A program made the position numbers and the translations under genes. 64,000 nt of DNA from Thermotoga petrophila RKU-1. GTDB taxonomy: Bacteria > Thermotogota > Thermotogae > Thermotogales > Thermotogaceae. The stretch is from positions 1,302,001-1,366,000 of the forward strand of contig NC_009486.1 of NCBI RefSeq assembly GCF_000016785.1, read 5' to 3'. The notes beneath the pieces were generated by a model, which had not been told where the DNA came from, did no database searches, and saw nothing but the letters and a program-made list of their open reading frames with translations. Positions 9,491 through 19,027 of this stretch are shown here, piece after piece; position 1 is the first letter of the stretch; every line of letters starts with the position of its first letter.

Positions 9491-10786
9491 ATGTGGCAAG
9501 CTTTTAAAAACGCTTTTAAAATACCAGAGCTTCGTGACAGGATCATCTTCACGTTCCTCGCTTTGATCGTTTTCAGGATGGGGATTTACATCCCCGTTCC
9601 TGGATTGAATCTGGAAGCGTGGGGGGAAATCTTCAGAAGAATAGCGGAAACCGCTGGTGTCGCTGGAATTTTGAGTTTCTACGATGTGTTCACTGGAGGA
9701 GCTTTGAGTCAGTTCTCTGTTTTCACCATGAGTGTCACTCCATACATAACCGCGTCGATCATCCTTCAGCTTCTGGCATCTGTTATGCCTTCGCTCAAGG
9801 AGATGCTCAGAGAGGGTGAAGAGGGAAGAAAGAAGTTCGCAAAGTACACAAGGCATCTCACACTCTTGATAGGTGGTTTTCAGGCTTTCTTTGTTTCCTT
9901 TTCGCTTGCAAGATCGAACCCGGACATGATAGCTCCCGGTGTTAATGTGCTCCAGTTCACCATTCTCTCCACCATATCCATGCTTGCCGGAACCATGTTT
10001 CTGCTCTGGCTCGGTGAAAGGATCACAGAAAAGGGTATAGGAAACGGTATTTCGATCCTGATCTTCGCGGGAATAGTGGCAAGATACCCAAGCTACATTA
10101 GACAGGCATATCTCGGTGGTCTGAATCTTTTGGAATGGATCTTTCTCATAGCTGTTGGCCTTATCACGATATTTGGAATCATACTCGTTCAGCAGGCAGA
10201 GAGAAGGATAACCATACAATACGCAAGAAGGGTCACAGGAAGGAGAGTGTATGGAGGAGCCAGCACGTATCTTCCTATAAAGGTGAACCAAGGTGGTGTG
10301 ATCCCCATCATCTTTGCGAGTGCCATAGTTTCAATACCTTCTGCGATCGCTTCAATAACGAACAGTGGAACTCTTCAAAATCTCTTCAAAGCAGGTGGAT
10401 TCCTCTACCTTCTCGTTTACGGATTGCTGGTGTTCTTCTTCACTTACTTCTATAGCGTTGTGATTTTCGATCCTAAGGAAATCTCTGAAAACATTCAGAA
10501 GTACGGAGGTTACATCCCGGGCTTGAGACCTGGAAGATCAACGGAGCAGTACCTCCACAGAGTTCTGAACAGAGTGACGTTTATCGGAGGGGTCTTCCTC
10601 GTAGTTATAGCCCTTCTTCCCTACCTGATACAGGGAGCCATAAAGGTGAACGTCTGGATTGGAGGCACTTCCGCTTTGATCGCTGTGGGAGTCGCTCTTG
10701 ACATCATTCAACAGATGGAAACCCATATGGTGATGAGACACTACGAAGGATTCATCAAAAAGGGTAGAATAAGGGGGAGAAGATGA
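9491..10786 (+). CDS. secY: Preprotein translocase channel subunit SecY
   Basis: SecY forms the inner-membrane protein-conducting channel with SecE and SecG and is driven by SecA. The 431-residue protein has about ten membrane segments, the early conserved [11 protein letters not shown], and the plug region near [10 protein letters not shown]. The cytoplasmic loop has [16 protein letters not shown]. It starts one base after the rplO stop, and its own stop overlaps adk. This is the normal place for secY in spc operons. Confidence 0.98.
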
Positions 10787-11445
10787 TGGCGTACCTCGTC
10801 TTTCTGGGACCTCCGGGTGCGGGAAAAGGAACCTACGCAAAGAGATTACAGGAAATAACAGGTATTCCACATATATCCACTGGTGACATCTTCAGGGACA
10901 TTGTAAAGAAAGAGAACGACGAACTTGGGAAGAAGATAAAAGAGATCATGGAAAGAGGAGAACTCGTTCCGGATGAACTCGTGAACGAGGTTGTGAAAAG
11001 AAGACTCTCAGAAAAAGATTGTGAAAGAGGATTCATACTGGATGGTTATCCAAGAACTGTTGCTCAGGCAGAATTCCTCGACGACTTTTTGAAAAATCAA
11101 AACAAAGAGCTCACGGCTGCTGTACTCTTTGAAGTTCCTGAAGAAGTGGTTGTTCAGAGGCTCACAGCCAGAAGGATCTGTCCAAAATGTGGAAGAATTT
11201 ACAATTTGATTTCACTTCCTCCAAAAGAGGATGAACTGTGCGATGATTGTAAAGTGAAGCTCGTTCAGAGAGAAGACGACAAAGAGGAAACAGTGAGACA
11301 CAGGTACAAGGTTTATCTCGAAAAGACACAGCCGGTGATTGATTACTACGATAAAAAGGGCATTCTCAAACGAGTGGATGGTACCATAGGAATAGACAAC
11401 GTGATTGCTGAAGTGTTAAAGATAGTAGGGTGGAGTGATAAATGA
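10783..11445 (+). CDS. adk: Adenylate kinase, zinc-LID type
   Basis: Catalyses ATP + AMP to 2 ADP. The 220-residue enzyme has the P-loop [13 protein letters not shown] (about residues 9-21), the AMP-binding segment HISTGDIFR and the DGYPRT motif. The long LID carries CPKC and CDDC, a structural zinc site. The first ATG overlaps the secY stop; a second ATG at 10786 is equally possible and removes one residue. Confidence 0.97.
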
Positions 11446-12194
11446 TAAGAATAAAGACACCCTCTGAGATCGAGAAGATGAAAAAAGCCGGAAAAGCGGT
11501 CGCAGTAGCTTTGAGGGAAGTTGAAAGAGTGATCGTTCCGGGGAAAACCGCATGGGACGTTGAAATTCTTGTTCTGGAGATCTTCAAAAAACTCAGAGTC
11601 AAGCCGGCTTTCAAGGGATACGGTGGTTACAAGTACGCAACGTGTGTTTCCGTGAATGAGGAAGTGGTGCACGGTCTTCCCCTCAAGGAGAAGGTTTTCA
11701 AAGAAGGAGACATAGTCTCTGTGGATGTTGGAGCGGTGTATCAGGGACTTTACGGTGATGCGGCCGTTACATACATAGTTGGAGAAACCGATGAAAGAGG
11801 AAAAGAGCTGGTGAGAGTAACAAGAGAGGCACTGGAAAAAGCTATAAAAATGATAAAACCCGGCATCAGACTTGGAGATGTTTCGCACTGCATTCAAGAA
11901 ACAGTTGAATCGGCAGGTTTCAACGTGATCAGGGATTATGTGGGTCATGGAGTGGGGAGAGAACTCCACGAAGATCCTCAAATTCCAAATTACGGAACAC
12001 CCGGAACGGGTGTGATATTAAGAAAGGGTATGACACTGGCCATAGAACCCATGGTGAGTGAAGGAGATTGGAGAGTTGTTGTGAAAGAAGACGGATGGAC
12101 AGCCGTTACAGTGGACGGTTCCAGATGCGCTCATTTTGAACACACGATTCTGATAACAGAAAATGGGGTGGAGATATTGACCAAGGAGGGATGA
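11442..12194 (+). CDS. map: Methionine aminopeptidase, type I
   Basis: Removes the initiator methionine from nascent proteins. The 250-residue enzyme shows all five metal ligands: the two aspartates in [19 protein letters not shown], the histidine in [10 protein letters not shown], and glutamates in AIEPMVSEG and [14 protein letters not shown] 11442 overlaps the adk stop by 4 bases. No N-terminal zinc-finger extension is present. Confidence 0.97.
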
Positions 12195-12195
12195 A

Positions 12196-12420
12196 ATGGG
12201 AAAGGAAGATGTCATCCGGATGGAAGGGACCATAATAGAGGCTTTACCTAACGCTATGTTTAGAGTAGAATTAGACAATGGGCACAAAGTGCTCGCCCAC
12301 GTTTCTGGCAGGATGAGGAAAAATTTTATAAGACTGGTTCCTGGAGATCGGGTTATTGTTGAACTCTCTGTGTACGATCTCACTCGAGGGCGAATCGTTT
12401 ATAGAAAAAAACCAGAGTAA
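12196..12420 (+). CDS. infA: Translation initiation factor IF-1
   Basis: A 74-residue single OB-fold protein beginning [20 protein letters not shown] and including GKMRKNFI-like [16 protein letters not shown]. It binds the ribosomal A site during initiation. It starts one base after map, and its order before rpmJ is conserved in many bacteria. Confidence 0.98.
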
Positions 12421-12437
12421 CGAAAGGAGTGAGGAGA

Positions 12438-12554
12438 ATGAAGGTTCAGGCTTCTGTGAAGAAGAGATGTGAACACTGCAAAATAATCAGAAGGAAGAAG
12501 AGAGTCTATGTTATCTGTAAGGTTAATCCAAAACACAATCAGAAGCAAGGTTAA
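12438..12554 (+). CDS. rpmJ: Ribosomal protein bL36
   Basis: A 38-residue protein, full L36 length, reading [20 protein letters not shown] and then a second cysteine and histidine ([14 protein letters not shown]). CxxC, C and H form the zinc site of the C+ form. ATG 12438 follows GAGTGAGGAG. It is too short for most ORF finders, but it is in its canonical position between infA and rpsM. Confidence 0.97.
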
Positions 12555-12569
12555 GGAGGAGGGAAATGA

Positions 12570-12947
12570 ATGGCTCGTATCGTAGGTGTTGAGCTTCCAA
12601 ACAACAAAAAGGTCTGGGTGGCGCTGACCTACATCTATGGAATTGGAAGGAGCAGATCCTTTGAAATTTTGAAAAACACTGGTATAGATCCGGAAAAGAG
12701 AGTGGGAGACCTCACCGATGAGGAGATCAGCAAGATCACCAAGTACATCCAGGATCATTTCAAGGTAGAAGGAGAACTCAGAAGCGAGGTTGAAAGAAAC
12801 ATCAGACGACTCATAGAGATAGGGTGTTACAGAGGTATCAGACACAAACTTGGGCTCCCCGTTAGAGGTCAAAAGACCCGATCAAACGCAAGGACAAGAA
12901 AAGGACCCAGACCGAGCAGAATAAAGACCAAAAAGAAGTCTTCATAA
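12570..12947 (+). CDS. rpsM: Ribosomal protein uS13
   Basis: A 125-residue S13 with [20 protein letters not shown], the helix-hairpin motif [13 protein letters not shown], and the C-terminal [19 protein letters not shown] that contacts the P-site tRNA. ATG 12570 follows AAGGAGGAGGG. Confidence 0.98.
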   Translation: MARIVGVELPNNKKVWVALTYIYGIGRSRSFEILKNTGIDPEKRVGDLTDEEISKITKYIQDHFKVEGELRSEVERNIRRLIEIGCYRGIRHKLGLPVRGQKTRSNARTRKGPRPSRIKTKKKSS

Positions 12948-12965
12948 TGTAAAGGAGGGAATTGA

Positions 12966-13358
12966 ATGGCAAGAAAGAGAGGCAGCTCTTCAAGGAAACA
13001 GAAGAAAGTTGGCTTCGATTACGGAGTGGTGCATATAAAATCCACTTTCAACAACACCATAATTACTCTCACTGACAAAGATGGAAATACACTCACCTGG
13101 GCCAGCGGAGGAACGGTGGGATTCGAGGGAACAAGGAAGGGAACACCCTACGCTGCTCAGCTGGCAGCCGATAAAGTGGCAAGAGAAGCTCTCAGAATGG
13201 GCATCAAAAAAGTCGATATTCTTGTGAAGGGACCTGGCCCGGGAAGAGAACCTGCGATAAGAACGCTTCAGGGCGCCGGTCTTGAAATCAACCAGATAAA
13301 GGATGTTACTCCTATTCCGTTCAACGGCTGCAGACCCAAGAAGAGAAGAAGAGTGTGA
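12966..13358 (+). CDS. rpsK: Ribosomal protein uS11
   Basis: A 130-residue S11 of the 30S platform, with [20 protein letters not shown] and the C-terminal signature [19 protein letters not shown] 12966 follows AAAGGAGGGAA. Confidence 0.98.
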
Positions 13359-13370
13359 GGAGGGAACGAA

Positions 13371-14000
13371 ATGGCGAGATATACAGGACCTCTTTGCAAG
13401 CTTTGCAGAAGAGAGGGAATGAAACTCTATCTTAAAGGAGAAAGGTGTTACACCGATAAGTGTGCTTTTGACAGAAGACCTTACGCACCGGGTCAGCACG
13501 GTCAGAGAAGAGCCAAGCTCACGCAGTACGGTATACAGCTCAGAGCAAAGCAAACCGTCAAAAGAATCTACGGCATACTTGAAAGACAGTTCGAAAGGTA
13601 CGTGGAAAAAGCTATGCAGAAGGCAGGAGACACTCGAGAGAACTTGATCCAGATACTTGAAGCCAGACTGGACAACGTCGTGTACAGAATGGGATTCGCT
13701 ATAAACAGAAGACAGGCAAGACAGCTGGTTAATCACGGACATTTCCTCGTGAATGGAAAGAAAGTGAATATACCGAGTTATCTTCTGAAGCCGAACGATG
13801 TAGTTGAATTGAGAGAAAAAAGCAGAGACCTCGAAGTGATCAAAAAGGCTGTAGAAGCCAACAAAGAAAGAAGCGTTGTACCCTGGATAGAAGTCGATTA
13901 CGACAACTACAGAGGCACTTTCCTGAGATATCCGAGCCTTGAGGAAGTTACCGATCTTCCAGTCGATCTTCAGACAGTTATCGAATTCTACTCGAGGTGA
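13371..14000 (+). CDS. rpsD: Ribosomal protein uS4, zinc-binding form
   Basis: A 209-residue S4, primary 16S-binding protein and ribosomal accuracy factor. The N-terminus has a zinc knuckle (CKLCRREG, then CYTDKCAF). The S4 RNA-binding domain follows ([27 protein letters not shown] region). In E. coli S4 represses the alpha operon. ATG 13371 follows GAGGAGGG. Confidence 0.98.
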   Translation: MARYTGPLCKLCRREGMKLYLKGERCYTDKCAFDRRPYAPGQHGQRRAKLTQYGIQLRAKQTVKRIYGILERQFERYVEKAMQKAGDTRENLIQILEARLDNVVYRMGFAINRRQARQLVNHGHFLVNGKKVNIPSYLLKPNDVVELREKSRDLEVIKKAVEANKERSVVPWIEVDYDNYRGTFLRYPSLEEVTDLPVDLQTVIEFYSR

Positions 14001-14005
14001 TGTGA

Positions 14006-15016
14006 ATGATAGAGTTTGTGATACCGAAAAAATTAAAGGTGGAGGAAGAACGAGAGGAAAAGGACTATTATTATGCAAGATTTTCGCTTTCTCCGCTTGA
14101 AAGAGGATATGCCATCACGATAGGAAACGCATTGAGGAGAGTTCTTCTCTCCTCCATACCTTCTCTCGCAATCGTTGGAGTGAGATTCATAAAGCCAGAA
14201 AAGTACCATGAATACGATTACATTGAAGGAGTAAAAGAAGACATACTGGATATAATCCTGAACTTGAAGAAAGTTCAGTTTCGGGTCAACGTGACTGTGA
14301 AAGGTACAATAAAGATGGAGGTAGAAAAGAAGGGACCGGGCGAACTTGTCGCGGGTGATATAAAGACACCGGCTGGTATCGAAGTGGCGAATCCGGATCT
14401 ACACATCGCCACCTTGAATTCTAAAGCAGATCTTTTCTTCGAAGTCTACGCAGAAGTGGGAAAGGGATTCGTTCCCGTGTCTGAGAGGGAAGAAAGACCT
14501 GACGTGGGATGGATTCCAATAGATGGAGTTTTCAGCCCTGTGATCAAAGTGAACTTTCTGACGGAAAACGTTCGTGTTGGAAAGAGGACGGATTACGACA
14601 AGCTCATTCTTGAAATCTGGACGAAGAAATCGATAAGACCTGAAGAGGCCCTCAGAAAGGCTGCGGACATCCTGATAAATCATTTCAAAATCGTGACGGA
14701 GGGTCTGCCTGAACTGAAGATCTCCGAGGAATACATCATCACATCCGAGGAAGAAGAAGCAGAAATTCCCGCCGTTGATCATGAAGAAGAAAACAGGGAG
14801 AATCTGGATGTTTACAACAGAAAGATAGATGAACTCGAGCTTTCGGTCAGATCTCTCAACTGTTTGAAGAGAGCTAAAATAGAAACGATCGGAGATCTTC
14901 TCAGCAAAACAGAGGAAGAGCTTTTGAAGATAAAGAATTTTGGTCAGAAATCTCTCGATGAGGTCAAGGAGAAATTGAAAGAAAAATTCGGTCTTGAGCT
15001 CAGGAAGGGGGAATGA
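14006..15016 (+). CDS. rpoA: RNA polymerase alpha subunit
   Basis: A 336-residue alpha subunit that nucleates polymerase assembly. The N-terminal dimerisation domain contains [19 protein letters not shown]. The C-terminal domain, joined by an acidic linker ([20 protein letters not shown]), has the helix-hairpin-helix [20 protein letters not shown], which binds UP elements. It lies between rpsD and rplQ as usual. Confidence 0.98.
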   Translation: MIEFVIPKKLKVEEEREEKDYYYARFSLSPLERGYAITIGNALRRVLLSSIPSLAIVGVRFIKPEKYHEYDYIEGVKEDILDIILNLKKVQFRVNVTVKGTIKMEVEKKGPGELVAGDIKTPAGIEVANPDLHIATLNSKADLFFEVYAEVGKGFVPVSEREERPDVGWIPIDGVFSPVIKVNFLTENVRVGKRTDYDKLILEIWTKKSIRPEEALRKAADILINHFKIVTEGLPELKISEEYIITSEEEEAEIPAVDHEEENRENLDVYNRKIDELELSVRSLNCLKRAKIETIGDLLSKTEEELLKIKNFGQKSLDEVKEKLKEKFGLELRKGE

Positions 15017-15019
15017 AAG

Positions 15020-15415
15020 ATGAGACATAGAGTGAAGAGGCACAGACTTGGAAGATATGGTAGCCACAGAAAAAGTCTCTTGAGAAACCTTTCAAGAGAA
15101 ATCGTTGAACACGGTTCGATAGTTACCACAACAGCAAAAGCAAAAGCTCTGAAGATATTAATGGATAAACTTGTCAGCAAGGCCATAGAAGCCGCCACAA
15201 CTGATGATAAAGCCAAAAGCGTTCATCTGAGGAGGCAGATAAACGCTGTGCTTGGAGACAGACGATTGACAAACAAACTTGTGGATGAAATAGCGAAGAA
15301 CTACGTTGGGAGACACGGAGGCTATGTGAGGGTTCTGAGGATAGGTTTCAGAAGAGGAGATGCCGCTGAGATGTCGCTCGTTCAGCTTGTGGAGGCATCC
15401 AGTCAGGAAGGCTGA
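15020..15415 (+). CDS. rplQ: Ribosomal protein bL17
   Basis: A 131-residue L17 starting [20 protein letters not shown], with [11 protein letters not shown]-like [19 protein letters not shown]. It is the last gene of the ribosomal superoperon. Its final codons form the left arm of the terminator hairpin that follows. Confidence 0.97.
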
Positions 15416-15431
15416 TGCCTCCTTTTTCTTT
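15391..15431 (+). terminator. Intrinsic terminator ending the ribosomal superoperon
   Basis: GGAGGCATC (15391-15399), still inside rplQ, pairs with GATGCCTCC (15414-15422) over nine base pairs, then TTTTTCTTT follows. The hairpin uses coding bases of rplQ as its left arm. rho starts about 40 bases later with no convincing separate promoter. Confidence 0.85.
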
Positions 15432-15469
15432 CCCTCCCTTGTTGCCTTCCATCAGTAGGAGGTGAAAAA

Positions 15470-16753
15470 TTGACAGAGGAACAGAAAGCCATTAGCATAT
15501 CAGAGCTGGAATCCATGAACATAAAACAGCTCTACGAGATAGCAAAATCCCTGGGTATTCCTCGATACACTTCTATGCGAAAAAGAGACTTGATTTTTGC
15601 CATTTTGAAAGCCCAAACCGAATCCACCGGTTATTTTTTCGGTGAAGGTGTACTGGAAATTCATCCTGAAGGTTTTGGTTTTTTGAGAAGGCTCGAGGAC
15701 AACCTTCTTCCAAGCAACGATGATATATACATATCCCCTTCTCAGATAAGGAAATTCAACCTGAACACGGGAGATATAATTTCCGGGGTTATAAGGAAAC
15801 CGAAAGAAGGCGAAAAGTACTTCGCCATGATAAAAATCGAAGCGATAAATTATCGACCAGTCGAAGCGGTCAACGACAGAGTAAACTTTGACAACTTGAC
15901 TCCGGATTACCCCAGAGAACGCTTCATCCTTGAAACCAACCCAAAGATATATTCCACCAGATTAATAGATCTTTTCGCTCCTATTGGGAAGGGACAAAGA
16001 GGAATGATCGTGGCACCTCCAAAAGCCGGTAAAACGACTATCCTCAAAGAAATAGCGAACGGTATCGCTGAAAACCACCCGGATACCATAAGAATAATCT
16101 TACTGATCGATGAAAGACCGGAAGAGGTTACGGATATAAAAGAGTCAACGAATGCAATCGTCATAGCGGCTCCCTTTGACATGCCCCCAGACAAACAGGT
16201 AAAGGTCGCCGAGCTCACCCTGGAAATGGCAAAGAGACTGGTGGAATTCAATTACGATGTTGTTATACTCCTTGACAGTCTGACAAGACTTGCTCGAGTG
16301 TACAACATAGTAGTTCCTCCCAGCGGAAAACTTCTAACGGGAGGTGTGGATCCAGCCGCCCTTTACAAACCCAAGAGATTCTTTGGAGCGGCGAGAAACA
16401 CCCGTGAAGGTGGAAGCCTCACGATCATCGCTACCGCTCTTGTGGAAACGGGTTCGAAGATGGACGAGGTCATATTCGAGGAATTCAAAGGAACAGGTAA
16501 CATGGAGCTGGTTCTCTCAAGACAGCTGGCGAACAAGAGAATCTTCCCAGCCATAAATCTTTTGCTTTCCGGAACAAGAAGGGAAGAGCTGTTGCTCGAT
16601 GAAGAGACTCTCAAGAAGGTTTGGCTCTTACGAAGGATGCTCTCTGCAATGACGGAAGAAGAAGGTTTGACGCTCATACTGAACAAACTTTCCGAAACTT
16701 CTTCAAACGAAGAATTTCTGAAATTGATAGACAAGGAAAAAGCAAGATACTGA
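15470..16753 (+). CDS. rho: Transcription termination factor Rho
   Basis: A 427-residue hexameric RNA-dependent ATPase. The N-terminal Rho_N helices (SISELESMNIKQLYEIAKSL) are followed by the cold-shock RNA-binding domain (GVLEIHPEGFGFLRR), Walker A APPKAGKTTILKEIA, LIDERPEEVTDI and the Walker B segment VVILLDSLTRLARVYN. TTG 15470 is the start, 7 bases after AGGAGG. It directly follows an intrinsic terminator, so its expression may depend on read-through. Confidence 0.97.
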   Translation: MTEEQKAISISELESMNIKQLYEIAKSLGIPRYTSMRKRDLIFAILKAQTESTGYFFGEGVLEIHPEGFGFLRRLEDNLLPSNDDIYISPSQIRKFNLNTGDIISGVIRKPKEGEKYFAMIKIEAINYRPVEAVNDRVNFDNLTPDYPRERFILETNPKIYSTRLIDLFAPIGKGQRGMIVAPPKAGKTTILKEIANGIAENHPDTIRIILLIDERPEEVTDIKESTNAIVIAAPFDMPPDKQVKVAELTLEMAKRLVEFNYDVVILLDSLTRLARVYNIVVPPSGKLLTGGVDPAALYKPKRFFGAARNTREGGSLTIIATALVETGSKMDEVIFEEFKGTGNMELVLSRQLANKRIFPAINLLLSGTRREELLLDEETLKKVWLLRRMLSAMTEEEGLTLILNKLSETSSNEEFLKLIDKEKARY

Positions 16754-16769
16754 GCAGGAGGTGCCGAAG

Positions 16770-17714
16770 TTGAAGCTCATAGGAGTTGATCTTGGAGGAA
16801 CTACCTTCTCGGTAGGACTCGTGAGTGAAGATGGAAAAATACTGAAGAAAGTAACTCGGGATACTCTCGTAGAGAACGGAAAAGAAGATGTGATAAGAAG
16901 AATCGCCGAAGCGATTCTGGAGGTGGCTGATGGAGAAGAAACGCCTTACGTTGGCATTGGATCTCCAGGTTCGATAGATAGAGAGAATGGGATTGTCAGA
17001 TTCTCCCCTAATTTTCCGGACTGGCACAACGTTCCACTAACTGATGAGCTGGCAAAGAGAACTGGGAAGAAAGTTTTTCTTGAAAACGATGCGAACGCGT
17101 TTGTCCTTGGAGAGAAGTGGTTCGGAGCCGGAAGAGGATACGATCACATAGTGGCTCTGACACTTGGAACTGGCATTGGCGGAGGAGTTGTCACTCACGG
17201 ACACCTCCTCACGGGAAGGGATGGAATAGGAGCGGAACTCGGGCATGTTGTCGTCGAACCCAATGGCCCCATGTGCAACTGCGGTACAAGGGGTTGTCTT
17301 GAAGCTGTGTCATCCGCAACGGCGATAAGGAGATTTCTCAGAGAAGGCTACAAGAAATATCACGACTCTCTGGTTTACAAACTCGCGGGTTCACCCGAAA
17401 AGGCAGACGCCAAGCACCTTTTTGACGCCGCAAGACAGGGAGACAGATTCGCTCTGATGATAAGAGACAGGGTGGTGGATGCCCTGGCACGAGCCGTAGC
17501 GGGCTACATACACATATTCAACCCGGAGATAGTGATCATAGGTGGAGGAATTTCAAGAGCGGGAGAGATTCTGTTTGGTCCCCTGAGAGAGAAAGTGGTG
17601 GATTACATCATGCCGTCTTTTGTGGGAACCTATGAAATAGTAGCGAGTCCTCTCGTTGAGGACGCTGGGATCCTTGGGGCGGCTTCTATCATAAAAGAGA
17701 GGATAGGGGGGTGA
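16770..17714 (+). CDS. glk: ROK-family glucokinase
   Basis: ATP-dependent phosphorylation of glucose. The protein has LIGVDLGGTTFSVGLV (phosphate 1), the ENDANAFVLGE catalytic motif, GTGIGGGVV, and the ROK zinc signature CNCGTRGCLEAV with its preceding histidine in GHVVVEPNGPMCNC. The frame opens at GTG 16761, but that codon lies inside the GGAGGTG ribosome site, so TTG 16770 fits better (314 residues). The longer form would add three residues. It may be cotranscribed with rho and degV. Confidence 0.93.
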   Translation: MKLIGVDLGGTTFSVGLVSEDGKILKKVTRDTLVENGKEDVIRRIAEAILEVADGEETPYVGIGSPGSIDRENGIVRFSPNFPDWHNVPLTDELAKRTGKKVFLENDANAFVLGEKWFGAGRGYDHIVALTLGTGIGGGVVTHGHLLTGRDGIGAELGHVVVEPNGPMCNCGTRGCLEAVSSATAIRRFLREGYKKYHDSLVYKLAGSPEKADAKHLFDAARQGDRFALMIRDRVVDALARAVAGYIHIFNPEIVIIGGGISRAGEILFGPLREKVVDYIMPSFVGTYEIVASPLVEDAGILGAASIIKERIGG

Positions 17715-17718
17715 ACTG

Positions 17719-18585
17719 ATGAAAGTGAAGATTCTCGTTGACAGCACAGCCGATATTCCCTTTTCCTGGATGGAGAAATACGATATAGACAGCATTCCGC
17801 TGTACGTGGTGTGGGAGGATGGAAAATCCGAGCCGGATGAGAGAAAACCGGAAGAGATAATGAACTTTTACAAGAGAATAAGAGAAACAAGCAATGTGCC
17901 AAAAACTTCCCAGCCGAGTGTGGAGGACTTCAAGAAGAGATATCTGAAGTACAAAGAAGAGGGTTACGATGCTGTTCTGGTTTTCACCATATCGTCAAAG
18001 CTCTCTGGAACCTATAACTCTGCTGTTCTTGCTTCCAGAGAAGTGGATATACCTGTTTACGTTGTGGACACTCTACTCGCTTCGGGTGCGATACCCCTTC
18101 CGTCCCGTGTGGCTCGTGAAATGCTCGAAAATGGTGCCACCATCGAGGAAGTTCTGAAAAAACTCGATGAGAGAATGAAAAATAAGGACTTCAAGGCGAT
18201 CTTCTATGTTTCGGATTTTGACTACCTTGTCAAGGGAGGAAGGGTGTCAAAGTTCCAGGGATTTGTGGGAAATCTTCTCAAGATAAGGGTGTGTCTTCAC
18301 ATAGAGAACGGAGAACTCATCCCTTACAGAAAGGTCAGAGGAGACAAAAAGGCGATAGAAGCCCTCATAGAAAAACTACGTGAAGATACTCCTGAAGGCT
18401 CGAAGTTGAGAGTGATAGGTGTTCACGCCGACAACGAGACTGGGGTAGTGGAACTTTTGAACACACTCAGAAAAAGTTACGAAGTTGTCGACGAAATCAT
18501 ATCACCGATGGGAAAGGTGATCACGACTCATGTGGGGCCCGGGACGGTTGGGTTTGGAATCGAGGTTTTAGAACGAAAAAGATGA
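17719..18585 (+). CDS. DegV-family fatty-acid-binding protein
   Basis: A 288-residue DegV protein. It starts KVKILVDSTADIPFSWMEKY, has the TSQPS loop (PKTSQPSVEDFKKRY), FTISSKLSGTYNSAVLA and YLVKGGRVSKFQGFVG. Members bind a fatty acid and can serve as FakB partners of the fatty acid kinase FakA; no FakA gene is visible here. ATG 17719 follows a G-rich ribosome site. The last 65 bases overlap the convergent membrane-protein gene. Confidence 0.92.
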   Translation: MKVKILVDSTADIPFSWMEKYDIDSIPLYVVWEDGKSEPDERKPEEIMNFYKRIRETSNVPKTSQPSVEDFKKRYLKYKEEGYDAVLVFTISSKLSGTYNSAVLASREVDIPVYVVDTLLASGAIPLPSRVAREMLENGATIEEVLKKLDERMKNKDFKAIFYVSDFDYLVKGGRVSKFQGFVGNLLKIRVCLHIENGELIPYRKVRGDKKAIEALIEKLREDTPEGSKLRVIGVHADNETGVVELLNTLRKSYEVVDEIISPMGKVITTHVGPGTVGFGIEVLERKR

Positions 18586-19027
18586 AAACACCGATGAACA
18601 CAAGTATGTCTCCCACACTTATAACGAACTTTCTTCCCCACGGAAGATAAACGGGTATGTAGTCTGCTAAGAGAGTTTTCCAGGAAAATTCAGTGAATGC
18701 GATGTGTTTGAAATCGAGATCCAAATTGAGAAGTTTAAGGGTGGGCTCCCATACCGGCATCTTTCCACCGTTGACGCTCATGGTGAAGCCGTTCAGAATG
18801 GCACCGGCTGCCATCAGTTTGAAACCGGGAATATCTCTGTTCCAGATGAAGAAAAGAAGGAGCATTGCAAACGATACAGGAACGAGTATCTCTTTCCATG
18901 GAAGAAGCTGAAGCACGAAAGGAATGGCAAATAGATAGAGCCCTCTGTAGTTGTATTTCAAAACGTTTTTGATGTTTCCCGTCAGAGTCGAAAGAAGCAA
19001 AGCTATGAGAAAAACATCTATCATCAT
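18521..19027 (-). CDS. DUF5317-like membrane protein
   Basis: A 168-residue protein with about five hydrophobic segments (for example FAIPFVLQLLPW, VSFAMLLLFFIW and GDILVFIGVFIFFVL). The segment GFKLMAAGAILNGFTMSVNG, with PVW shortly after, resembles DUF5317; this assignment is from memory. Function unknown. ATG 19027 overlaps the HD-GYP stop (ATGA), so the two are likely cotranslated. The C-terminal 15 residues or so are encoded antisense to the end of degV. Confidence 0.72.
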   Translation of the reverse strand: MMIDVFLIALLLSTLTGNIKNVLKYNYRGLYLFAIPFVLQLLPWKEILVPVSFAMLLLFFIWNRDIPGFKLMAAGAILNGFTMSVNGGKMPVWEPTLKLLNLDLDFKHIAFTEFSWKTLLADYIPVYLPWGRKFVISVGDILVFIGVFIFFVLKPRFQTQPSRAPHES

